Position numbers and translations under genes: made by a program. Shown in pieces: positions 50,745-62,388 of a DNA stretch of 64,000 bases; the stretch's first letter is position 1, and each line of letters opens with the position of its first letter. Origin of the DNA: Pyrocephalus nanus (taxonomy: Eukaryota; Chordata; Aves; Passeriformes; Tyrannidae); the NCBI GenBank assembly GCA_038380795.1, contig CM076275.1, positions 3,350,501-3,414,500 on the forward strand, written 5' to 3'. The notes beneath the pieces are model-generated. The model was not told the origin of the DNA and did not search any database. It saw nothing but the letters and a program-made list of their open reading frames with translations.

Positions 50745-51555
50745 GTAGGTTCCCTGTCAGCTGTGCTCAGCCAGGCTGTGGTAGGAAGATGAAACACCTT
50801 TCCTTAACAGACAGTTCCAAATTACAGTCTTCTTTAGTTTAGGGAAAGTTGGTTGGTTTTGGTTTTGTTTTTTGTGTGTGTGTAAAAAGTGCTGATAAAT
50901 ATAGATTTTTTTTTTTCCATATTTGACAAACAGCAAATCAGAATGACAAATCAGACTCTTATGACTTCCATGATTCATGTTTCTCTAAACAGCTCATTCT
51001 CCTAATGAAGTGGAACTCTTTTAATATTGATGATGCAACAGGAAAAAAAAAAATCATTTGATCAGTTGGGCTTGTTCAGTCACAAGGATTTTGGGATAGT
51101 TCTTGTTCTTAAGATTTGGTCTCCAGGGTGGTAAAATATCCTTCTTCAGTAATAGATTTATTTTTTTAAATTATTTTTTGTCCAGACTGCATGGTTAACA
51201 ATTCATTTAGCCCATGGTTTTAAAAGGCTCATGTGCCAGATGCAGCATATATGGTGCCATAAAAAAATTCCCATAACCCAGTGGGGATAAATTGGCTCAT
51301 TGTTATACTGAAAAATATGATCACCTCAGGGCTTGAGTCAATAAAAGAAACTGGCTTCACAGCCATTCAGCATTCCAGATCTCCCATTAGCAAATAAAGC
51401 CTTCCTTGTCTCAGGTACACGTTCCACAAACAGCACTTCAGGCACTGGAAGGGGTGTTTAGGGGAATACCCTTAAGGTTTTCTTATCTTTGTGCATGCAA
51501 GAGAAGTTCTGACAGTCAGTAAAACTATCCTTAAAAATCCAAATCCAGACTTCAC

Positions 51556-51574
51556 AAAAAAAAAAAAAAAAAAA
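51556..51574. repeat. A19 homopolymer
   Basis: An uninterrupted A run flanked by the near-duplicate words AAATCCAGAC and AAATCCAGGA. Confidence 0.9.
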
Positions 51575-52604
51575 TCCAGGAAAATTAAGCAACTGGGAGG
51601 GAAAAATTCCCTGCTGTGATGTAACAGTGATGATGCAGCTCCATTATCTTCCCAGCTGGGCAGCTTGAATTCTTCACCATTAAAGGTCACAAATATTAAA
51701 ATACTGCTATGGCTCAGGCATTTAAGCCTCTCTCCTGTTCTGGCTGAAGGATTTGCAGGGCCAGAGGAGCAAATCAGCAGAAACTCTCATCTGTACACCC
51801 ACAGACTGCACAAAAATGGCTTCACGTTGCCTGTTAAACAAGTTACTCTTTAATACTCTCCAGGAGTTTGTATTGCAGTAATTTAACATCTGTTTTTAGG
51901 ATTAAAATTAAGCTCATTTTGAAAACAGCTTTTTCTGTCTGAGCTCTTGAGTGTGTGTAAGAGATTCTGCAGTAAATAGATTTCATTGCATATTCTGTCA
52001 CCCTATTAACTTGTTTCTGTGCATTTTACCTGCATCTCACTTAGCTCTGAGTGGGTTTTTTTGACCTCCTCTTATTTCTCACCATGAAATTCAAATGGTT
52101 TTCATCAGAGGTTCTGCCAATGTTACAAACTTGCCAAACTATTGTGACTATAAGCCTGACAGCTCTCATGAAGACATGAAACAATTCCCATTGCTGACAT
52201 GCTTGGCTGTCAAAGATACACCTCCCAGAAGCTGATCTGTGTGGGGTTTTTTTTCAAAGGAGATTTTTAAAAGATTTGTACTGAAGCAACTTTGTCTCAT
52301 CTTCATTTATTGTGTGTTTAACTATCAGTTGTTCTTGTCCTAGCAAAATTCGGGGCTTTGGGGGTTCACTTCAGAAGACAAATTTTGGTAAATGAGATGG
52401 AAATACTTTAGGCAGAGCATTAAAATGAAATAGTAAATGTTAGTGTTCTAACAAATGTTTTGTGGTCAGGAATGATCTTGGGTTTCTGCTATCTTTTAAA
52501 AACAGAATATACTGCTTCCCTCGAGCTCAGTGTTAGTTTTCAGCAGAGAGTGCAATCCCTCTTTCTTGACTTTAAGTGACTAAAATTAAAGCTTGCTTTG
52601 TTGG

Positions 52605-52630
52605 TTTTTTTTTGTTTTTTTTTTTTTTTT
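52605..52630. repeat. T9-G-T16 tract
   Basis: A T run with a single G interruption. Confidence 0.9.
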
Positions 52631-52979
52631 CTTCACGTGCCAGTGCTGTTGGCAAGGATTATTCCTGGCCCTGCAGTGCTGGCATGTCCTGTTGATTCTG
52701 AAAATGCAGAAAGGTAGACACAAGAGTGTGGGCACTGCTTTGTGTGTGTGTGCGTGTTGATATCTGGCTCTGTGAACGTGCAGTGATACCCTGGGCACAC
52801 AAACAGAGTCTTGCTGAGCTTGTAAACTAAAGATGGAGAGCAGCCACTGTGTTTTTTGGGGGGGACACCTTCAGAAATTGTATATTGGCCTCCTGGTCAC
52901 GTCAGCAGCACACACAGACACAGCAGGGTCTGATCCCTCCTGGCTCAGGGGGGGTTTGGGCTCTGCCACGAGCACAGCA

Positions 52980-53008
52980 GGGGCTCAGGGGGGGACACGG
53001 GGCTTGGG
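52980..53008 (+). other. Predicted intramolecular G-quadruplex
   Basis: Four G runs (GGGG, GGGGGGG, GGGG, GGG) are separated by loops CTCA, ACAC and CTT. This meets the G3+ N1-7 rule with short loops on the coding strand, so it could form in the SPOCK1 pre-mRNA as well as in DNA. A related G-rich block at about 52922-52960 shares CACAGCAGGG and CTCAGGGGGGG and looks like an imperfect local duplication. Confidence 0.7.
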
Positions 53009-54339
53009 CTGGTGGTTCCTGGCCTGGCAGAGCAGCATCAAAGTGCTTCACTAATGACCTGGGGCTGCCATTCACCATCAGCAGTGATGTTTGGACCAGG
53101 GGATTGCTCCTTCTGTGCTTTGAGCCGTTATCTGAGGGGAAAAACTGGATGAAAAGGAAAGAACACAACGGAAGTGTGACTGGCTGATCAAGGGCAGACG
53201 AAACTTGGGTGTCAATAAATACACAGTAATTCACGTTAAGGAAGTACACAGCCCCCAAATATACACATCATGGGCTCTCATTTAGCCAGAATAACTCTGG
53301 CTGATTTTCTGAAGACATCTACAGTGTCTTTGGAACTGGAAGTCATCCTAGGGGCAGGAATTTCTTGATAAAATTGGAGGAAGTCATCCAAACTAGAGCA
53401 CTCAATAATACAAACTTTTCCTAGCAGAAAAAGAAATAATAAAAGGTGAACTAAACCAGTATGTTTAAGCTTCCTGGTTGATGTAGATAAAGGCTGAGGA
53501 TATTTAACTCAGTCTCTCAGTTCCACCAAAGACACTGAAGCCCTCAGCTCCTTGACTAATTTATTGAGGGTTAGTCAAAGCAATCTCCCTCATCTACTGT
53601 TGGAAAATATTCAATGGTGTTGATTTCCAACACATAGCTAAATGGGGAAATGTTGAACATTCTGAGAAATCCATGCCCAGATCCTGTGCTACAATGGATT
53701 CAAGTATCACTTAAATATCCCAACAGGAGACACAAGGTACTTTCATGGCTCTTGAGTTGATTTTAGCTCCCTGTGTGGGAGTTGTACTGATTGGAAAAAA
53801 AAAATCTATCCTTTTGGCACTTAACCTGTCTGATTCTTTTTCTGAAATATCTTCAAAACTTGCCTGCACTGTTGATCTGGATTATTTCATCTGCTACACA
53901 CAAGTGCTGAAGTGGGAAGGGATGAAGATGTTTGGCTGTACTGTGTCATGGGGGTTTTTTTTGTTCTGTTCTTGTTTTCCAGCGACAAACTTATTCTTCT
54001 AAGCAATGGGATTCTCTAGTTACAGCAATAATTCAGTGCTTGTGCATGCCAAAATTTGAACACAGATGTGCCCCACTCAGTCCTTGTACCCTGTTTCCAG
54101 CAACTGAAATATGAGCTGCTTTTTGGACTTTGTGCATTTGCTGTATTGCTGAAAACTTTTATCTAAACTGTCTGTTGTCCTTTCCTGGGAATTCTGAACT
54201 CTATGGGCTTTAGGTCTGTCAAAAATTTCATGGAGTCTCCAGTTACTGCTTGAAATGCAGGTGTTTTAAAATGCAGACTCTCTCCCTTAATAACTTGGTA
54301 CAAAGAAATTGCCATTTCTTGGGTGTAACAGCTCTATTT

Positions 54340-54960
54340 AATCCTGTGACAATACAAAGCACTTCCATAGGTTATTACAGAGTTTTCAGAGCTCTTTAAA
54401 GTACTAATGAATGAAGCTCATGAGGTACGTAAAGCCTGTAAAGAGCTTGATGTAATTAGTTAATGTTTTTGTGAGCAACACATTAAGAAGAATAACTTCG
54501 TGGCTGTCAGTTTTACAGAATGTTTAATTAAGCTTGTTAATAAAGCAATTACCTGAACATGACGAGGACTGCACTTAACTAGTCAGAAAATGAAAATTAG
54601 GGTGATCTTAAATTACAAAACATACAACCTCAAAGACTAATGCTCCCTTCAAAGATGGAAAGGTACATTGGTATAATTGTTATGTTTCTAATTAGGTACG
54701 TTGTTGTTCTGCAAAGTTTAATTAAATCATTGTGCGCTAATTAAGTCCATGATCATGTCTCTTTTTGTTTCAAAATGGAAAAATCACCTCTTGTTGTCAT
54801 AACATTAGGTAACAAATTTGACATTAGGGATGTGCAAGAGAGAAAATTTTCCACCAATCTCGAGATATAAGAAAAACTGTGACCAAAATAATGATACAAC
54901 ATTATTTAAATGTGTGTAATGTGAGGGCTGCTATGTTTAATTAGGAGGGGTCTGTATTCA
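54340..54960. promoter_or_regulatory. Candidate conserved enhancer with TAATTA cluster
   Basis: Six TAATTA homeodomain cores occur at 54453, 54525, 54689, 54719, 54738 and 54938. The block is repeat-poor and AT-rich. Its left part (54388-54434) carries CTCTTTAAAGTACTAATGAA and GAAGCTCATGAGGTACGTAA, which resemble the 3' tails of ancient SINE/L2-type elements. Conservation cannot be shown from one sequence. Confidence 0.35.
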
Positions 54961-57900
54961 GAAGCACAATTAGCAAATACTTGGCCTCTCCTGGTGGAAA
55001 ACAAGATGCTTAGCAAGCTTTAAGATCTGTTGTGTCCCTAGTTAGATGAAGAGTTGGATTAAATTCTGTATCAATTTCTAGCTTTGGTTTGGTTTTGTTA
55101 GGGGAAAATTAAGGAACTAAGAGAGGGGTGGGGGAAAGGAAAGGTAGGAATAGTAAGGCAAGGTAGGATACAATTAAAGAAATCCATGCAAAGGAAAATT
55201 TAAGTCATCCTTATGCTGGTGGGAGGTACAAGAATAAATTATTCTTTCCTCTCCCCTCCTAATTTTCTTCATCTTCTTCTTTTAAATCAGTGAACTTAAA
55301 TCTTTCAAGTTCAGAGTCTAGGCCTGACATAGTTTGTTGTGGCTTGAACCTGTACTTGGTAGATCTGGTGCACTCCCCAGTTCTTCCACTGACCTGTGCT
55401 GTGATGGTGGGCAGTTCCTGTTATCCTCATTCCTCGTTTGGAAAGATCTGGACTCTCAATAAAATCCTGGGAGAGCTACTTTGGGGTCATGGTGACAAAG
55501 CTTGTGTAATTTAGAGTTGTAGGAGTGGGATGCTGTTGCTTATTTTACATTAAATGTGTCTGTACCCGACCTGACAGCACCATTGCTGAGTTTCCTGGAG
55601 TTTCTGACGCAGCTGATCAGGGGGGTTATTGGAATATTCAAATACCTTTTTGTGGAAATTGATAGATTTCATGGGATGTGACTGTTCTGATGGAGCTTTC
55701 TAGAGGAAAAATATTTTGCATCATCATTACTACTTCCTTAGTCCAGCAGCAGATTTTCAGCATCCATTCCTATTTCATTATTTGATTCCGTGTGTTGCAG
55801 GGGATTTTCTAATTGCAGCAATGCATCTGGCACCAGGCTTTCAGCACTGCTGACATTATTCTCCCAAATAACCCCAGGGAAGCTCCAGAGGACTGGGAGA
55901 ACTAGAATCTGCCTAATGTTAAATACCTTTGTACATCCCCCTTTGGACTCAGGCACATCTCACTTCTGCATTCCCACAAGGAAGATCTTCCCTCAGCTTG
56001 TGCTCTGGGCCACTGAGACTCCAGTTGTATAATCCAAAAGCTCTGGGAAGCAGTTATTGCATAATCAAGCCCTAAATAATGAGTTCTGTCTCTCAGAAGG
56101 AGAAACACGTGGAGCTGTGTGCTGTGCAACCACAGCTGCTCAGTTTGTTGGGCTTGAAACACGAGGTGAGCGATGTTATTTGATCAAGTGCTGTGTATCC
56201 TAAAGACATCCTGTTGTTTACGTGGTGTTTTTCTCTGCATGGTCTCAAGGAATGAGCAGAGAAAATTGGCAATGAGGTAGATCTGTATTCCTGTGTACTT
56301 TGTAATCCGTGCCAGTGTCTTGAAATAGTTAAGGGCATTTTTGCATATGCTTGAAAAATGGCGTTTCTCTTTTGGTCAATTAATATGCTAAAATAATGGC
56401 TTTCTGTCTCCTATATTCTTTCCAGTGCTGCCTCACGGGGGTGTCTTGGCCACAAATTAACAATCCAAAATAAAGATCTCTGCTTTCCTCTGAGGGAGCT
56501 GGGCAGCACAACCCTTAAACTCTGCTCCCATAACCATGCAAATTCCTGAGCTTCCTTTCAAATCCCATTTAGTTTTATGAAGAAGCTTTTGCTTTTCAGT
56601 GGTGTCAGATAGTAAATTCAAAATCCCAAACAATGCTCCACTGATTTTTATTTTTTTTTTAATATCCTAACTGGGGGGAGGAAAAATAGCCCTGCATAAC
56701 CACTCATCTGTGCATCGTGGCTGCTGGTGTGACAGCTTCCCAGCTAAACCCCATGAATATATACATGCTTGCAAGGATTCTTACCTGGCACAGAATGAAT
56801 TGTGAGAACAGCCAAAATAGAGGTTCTGCAGTGGTTCAACAGATAGAGGGGGAGGGGAAAAAATGAAAAGCCCTGGGCAATTTTTACAGAGTAAGGGCTG
56901 CTCTGTCACATTGCCAGGTTTGAGATGCTACGAATTAATGAGAAATTGCTGTGGCCCAAGACATCGTGTTCTTTCAGCAACTGCTCGTTGCTGTCCCCCT
57001 AGTCTTTGGAGGAAAAACTCTTCATTAACACAGTTCTGCAAACACAGATGGGGAGGGGGAAACAACAGTGAAAAGATTACAAAAAGAAAGAAAACAGTGT
57101 GTAAAATAGGGGCTATTTAATACCATTAATAAACCTCTTACAAAGGAGATCCTGGTGTTGTTGGAAACCAGCTGCTTAAAACCCTGACAAAGCCACTGGT
57201 CACTGTTGGAAGGAGAAGGGAATTGCTTTGGTTCTGCTGAAGGTTGGTGATCTTTCAGATCCTGCATAAAAACAGGACGGAGAAACACCCAGGAGGTGTT
57301 CTGGGGACAGATTTAGATGGATCATAACCTGGGTTTGTTTTTCCTTAATTATAAGCTCTTTTAAGAGAGATTAGTTAAAATTTCTACTGTTTTGATTTCT
57401 GCTGAGCTCAGTGAGCAAAAAGGCCCTGACAGAAAGCAAAATTTATCCCAAGTTGTGCCTCCAACTTTTAGCAACTATGAGTTGAGCAAGCTGGTCTAAT
57501 TGGGGTATGGTGATGTTTATCTCCTTTCTCTAACCTTGCCCAGCAGGGGAAGGATATTTTTAGTTTGTTTTTTTTCCCTATTCTAACATTTCTCAGTCCA
57601 GAACAAATTGGCCTTGCACAGACTGGTTTTTTTGTGATTAACACATTGTGTCAGTTTCTAAATCTATATTTTCTCTTTAATTCCTGAATCCCTTATTTTA
57701 CCATAATAGGGCTTGTCAGAGTTGAACATTTTAATTACCAAGTCAAGCCTACAGAATCTGGGGGAGATCACAATGAGATGTCTCCATTAGGTGGGTTGGT
57801 GCAAGTGGCAATTGATTCTCCATATTATTTTGGTAACTTGACTATAGAGAAAACACTGCTCTAAACTCCCTAAAAAGTCCCTCTCAATATGTACGCAGGC

Positions 57901-58221
57901 TGCAGTAGTGATGTATAAATAACATCCTGGAAAAGAACCTGTGCAGAATAAAATAACCATCAAATTTGCTTCATTGCTGAGTGACAGGGAGAGGTGAAGT
58001 TTCAGGCAGCACAAGGCTGCTTTTCCTCAAGTCCAACTCCCCTGAATTCTTTACATTTTTCCAAATGGCTCTGATAATACTCAGAGCTCTGTAAAGCAGC
58101 TGAAAGTGCTCATCTTTTGGTGCTGTAGAAGTTCAGCATTTTGGCGTGGTTGTCTTGAGTTTCACCAGTGCTCCCATGGGATAAGAAACCCTAAATAAGT
58201 CCAAAAAAAGTGTATTCTCAT

Positions 58222-58318
58222 TGGGGTTTTTTTATGTGTGTGTGTGTTTTTTGTTGTTTGTTTGGGTTTTGTGGGTTTTTGGTTTGGTTTATTTGTTTTT
58301 GTGTTTTTTCTATTGCAG
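58222..58318 (+). other. C-free G/T tract ending in an acceptor-like site
   Basis: Nearly 90 nt without a single C contain (TG)n, TTTG and TTTGGG units. They end in GTGTTTTTTCTATTGCAG at 58318, a textbook 3' splice-site context. No SPOCK1-like coding sequence follows, so this is at most a cryptic or alternative acceptor, or a UG-rich RNA-protein binding site. Confidence 0.5.
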
Positions 58319-58504
58319 TCATTTGAACTGAGTGGACCTCAGTGTGTCCTCCTTAAATTAGATATATTCATATTTACCCACTAAGAGTCTCTAGAACCTA
58401 ATTAGACCTGCTGCATGGTAATGAAGCTCCTCATCATTACGTGTCAGCTGTTACCAGAATACCCCACGAAGGGAGGGGGAGGATGGTGTGTGTGTGTGGG
58501 GGTG

Positions 58505-58539
58505 AGTCATGCATGACTAAAATACCTCGGCCGAAGTAT
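58505..58539. promoter_or_regulatory. Two adjacent palindromes over an AP-1-type site
   Basis: AGTCATG/CATGACT (58505-58518) is a perfect 14-bp palindrome. Its left half lies in TGAGTCA (58503-58509), the AP-1 consensus. Three bases on, ATACCTCGG/CCGAAGTAT (58522-58539) is an 18-bp palindrome with one mismatched pair. The sequence is seen directly; regulatory activity is inferred. Confidence 0.45.
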
Positions 58540-61500
58540 CAACAAACAATATTTTGGGATTTCGTTATGGCAAACTTCTAGCACACTAAAATAACCTTAA
58601 TATAGGTTCTGGGTTTGGTGTTTTGTGGGGGTTTCGCTTCTTTAAAAGGAGGGAAGCAACACACTGACGACACTTTGACTTTCTTTACATAACAAGAGTT
58701 AGTGCTGAGAAAGTGCAACTCAATGCAGGGACTCTTTGGTCCTTCTCCTTTTCTGATTTGCCCACATTTGCGTTTTTCAGAGAGAGAAAATAATTTTCAG
58801 AATGTCACTGATTTTTGTTCTCCTTCCCATTTACAAACTCCTACAGTGTTTCAGGCAGTGTTTTCACAGAGGCACCCAGGTAAGTTCTGCCAATAATTAG
58901 AAGTCTGAATATGTAACACTCCTGCTGCTGGTACTCAGTATTCCAGAAACTCAGAAAAACAATGTTTTTTTCCAGGGGATGTGTTTAAATATATGTGCTG
59001 AAGTCTTACTGAATTAAATGAGACTGCATCTTATTAGTGTCTTGAAAAATGAAGTTATGTGCACATCTCTAGGCTGGGAGATGTAGCCTGTCAACCCTAT
59101 TTTACACAGTGAATTAACATCTTGCTTAGAACATCAGTTCTCTAGATCATCCAGAAGTTTGTGTTTTTTTCTTGGTGCTGGTTGTCCTGTGACTGAATTA
59201 TTTTTTTTTCCTTTTCTGTTCTCCTGTATTTTTAATTCTCATTACCACACTGTATTAGATTTATAAAAAATAATTTGTTGATGAAACACATCACCAGCAA
59301 TGACTTGCTTGGCACGTTACCCCCAAGGGACAGAACATTAGATGCTGCTAAAATAAAAGCATAACTTGAGGCTTTTTCTTTTCACGTGTGTGGAAGGAGC
59401 CAGCACTGAGTGACAGAAGCCAATGTTCTTATTAATAAGCTCCTACATTAAAATTACAGCAGGTGCACAGGGAGAAAGAAGCAGCAGTGTGACTGTGAGT
59501 TGTGTACTTTGAATTAATGTGTCAGCAGTGATGGATGGTGCAAACAATAAAATCTGACCTGTCACTTTATGCTTCTGAGGCTATAAGCCTTAAGGCATTG
59601 GTAATTGGCTTCAGCCAGCAATGTTAATGTAGGTGGATTGGAAAATGAGATTATTTGAATGATACAGGCTGCTTTACATTTTTAGTGTTCAAAAGAAAAG
59701 ACTAGAAACTCAAAGGGGCTGAAGTTGTAAGCTTGTTCTTTGTAAACTCTCTTGTTCCTGGCTAATAGAGCAGGCAGAGGAGCAGTTTTTAGATGAGAGG
59801 TTCACAGTGTGTAAAATACGAGTTATTTTAAATGATTTTGTGGGGCGTGATTTTTAAGCAGTGTGTGGGAGGTGCGATGCACATAGCTTCTATTACACAC
59901 ATAAATCCCATTATTATCTCCTTCATATTATGCATCGTGCTCAAATGTGCCCCCTACATCGTTAATGGGACTGGAAAACACTTCTTGGGGTTGCCATTAC
60001 TCAGTGAGTTGTCAGTGTGGCGTGGAATGCTCAGGTGAACACATTTCTCCCATGTGGGAAGATCTGTGCAGTTCAGAGGCATCACTGAAGTGGGTTTTAA
60101 AATAGTCACAAAGTGATTCTGTCATATGAAGGTGTTTATTTGATGTTAGAAAGAAATCACCTTGATACTACACACATAATATTGAGGAGATGTTGTGGTG
60201 GTTGTTGCAGGTAGAACGATGTGCATGATTTCCAGTGAAAGCATTTTATACAATAATGTCAGTCTGAGCTTGTGGAATCTTCATCAAAATCAGTGTTTTG
60301 AACTTTCACTGAATCTGAGGCAAAAATCAGAGAGGAATGTGTTTGGGTCCTCAAAATATCTATGCCCTGGGCTGGAAATCAGCTGAGAGCCTCCTCAATG
60401 ATAGCTTGCATGTTGAGAGTTCTTCCTGAGGAAATAGGGAATGGTTTGGGGGTTTGTGTTTGTGTGTGGGTTTTTGCTTTGCTTTGGAGGTTTTCTTGTA
60501 GTGTGAAGTGATGGAGGTGGGACAGAGTCCTCCAGATCTTCAGAGCATGAAGTCATGCAGGTCACCTTCTGATAGTATTATAAGGATTGGGCCATTTCTA
60601 GAAGACTTTTTGTCTTTTCCTTTCAAGGCCTCTTCATGTCCTCTTCTCCATTTTCCCCTCCCTGTAATCTCCAGATCCTCTGCTTTAAAGTCTCTCTCCA
60701 AGCACAGGGAATGGCAGGGAGGGAGTTTTGGTTGTGCAGAGGTCCTGGGAGCATTGCAGAGGGTGCAGGAGGTGTTTTGAAACTGGTGATCTTAGGAGGG
60801 AATCTGGGAAGGAGAGAAGTATTCTAGTGGGATGGGAGGACATGGGGAACGTGAATTCATAGAAAAATTGGACTTTGTTTCACTGTTTGCAGAAAAACTC
60901 ACACAAACTGGGCCTGTGCCCAGTCACTGGCAATTAGGTGGAGTTTTTTGATTCACTGAGGGTTTTCTTGCCAGAGATAAAGCTACAGAAAACAGAAACA
61001 GAGAGCTCAGCTAGTTGCATTCCCTTCAGTTTTCATCATAAATAGAGTGGAGCAGGGAAGTTTAAAATAAATGTAGTTATACCTGGTAATTTTTGTTTCC
61101 ATATACTTTGGGCTGTTCTTCAATGATGTATACTCTTATTTTACCCATTTGAATGTGTGTGTAAGGAGGAAGAATCGAGTATTTTTGACTGTGATCCCTC
61201 TAGTTTGCTGCAGTGTAATCCTAATAAAAACAAATATACATTTATTTTTTCCCCCTAGGAGAAAAAGGTGTATGTTTTGTTCAGTGTTTATGACAGTGGT
61301 GGATATTTTCTTGTTAATACAAGTTTTGCCTTCGTTTTTGTTACAATTGAGAAGAGAATGAGAAGTGGGTCGCTTTGGGTCTAGCTGGCTGTACTCACTT
61401 TTTCTTGCAGCAGATCTTAATGAAAAGGTAGGGAAATAAAGGAGAAAGGGAAGTTTCCTAGTTTAGATTTCAGTAGTGCTGGTTGTGAGATCTCTCTGTG

Positions 61501-61564
61501 TGAATTTCTGCAGGCTGGTAGAGCTGACACATCAAAAGACTCTCAGTAACCTGCATTGGCAGGT

Positions 61565-61587
61565 AAAAAAAAAAAAAAAAAAAAAAA
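61565..61587. repeat. A23 homopolymer
   Basis: An uninterrupted A run after TTGGCAGGT. Confidence 0.9.
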
Positions 61588-62371
61588 TCTGAGTTTTTAA
61601 AAATGAGTGATATGAGGGGGAGCGAGGACCAAAATGTCTTTTAAAGAAAAGTTTCCTCAGGTAGCACAGGCAGGGTAAAGAGCCTTTAAAAACTCCAGTG
61701 GTTGAATGGGGATGATGGTGGCTTTCTTCAGTCAGTGGTGTGGACTCAACAGTGTTCATTTGCATTGCATGATGAGAAGGAATTCAAAAATGTAAGAAAT
61801 TATTAATAGAAAGGCAGTGGCTCTCAGAGGGGAGATGGCACTGCTATTCAAGCTGTCTCTTCCAATTCCTGTGTAGGATAAAACAGAGAGAGGAAAATCT
61901 TGCAGGCTGAAGCTCTAACGTGGGGCTCTGCCCAGCCTGGCAGAGTTCACCCTGCAGGACCTCTGCAAATAGTTCTCATGGCCTGGGGCAGAACTTGGCA
62001 CAGCACAAATCCTCCCTGCTGGGTTGAGTCTCCTGTGGATTTTATCCACCCTCCCCGAGCTCTTGGGGCTGAACTGAAACTGCTGATGGGGATCAATCAG
62101 CAGGAGAATATTTTTGTCCTACTCTGGCATGTCTGTCTGCAGCTGTGCACCACGTGGAAATTGGAAACTGGCCTGCAGTCTTAATATTTTGTGTATAGAC
62201 ATAGAATTTCTCTTTGTGCAGACATGTAATCACATCATGTAGTGCATTTTGTCTGCCACCATGTACTATTTGGCTTCCAGTGACCCTTTTGGGTTTTTTA
62301 TTTTCTGTGTTCTACTTGGGCTAACTGCAGTGTGAGATTAGTCCCAGCTAACTGGAGGGATGGAATCTGGC

Positions 62372-62388
62372 TTTTTTTTTTTTTTTTT
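62372..62388. repeat. T17 homopolymer
   Basis: An uninterrupted T run after AATCTGGC. Confidence 0.9.

Noticed and set aside
50532..50792. Open frame starting at an ATG upstream of the Kazal exon and running through its donor.
   Set aside because: It is the exon read with flanking intron. The true coding part is 50612-50744, set by the splice sites and the match to testican-1.
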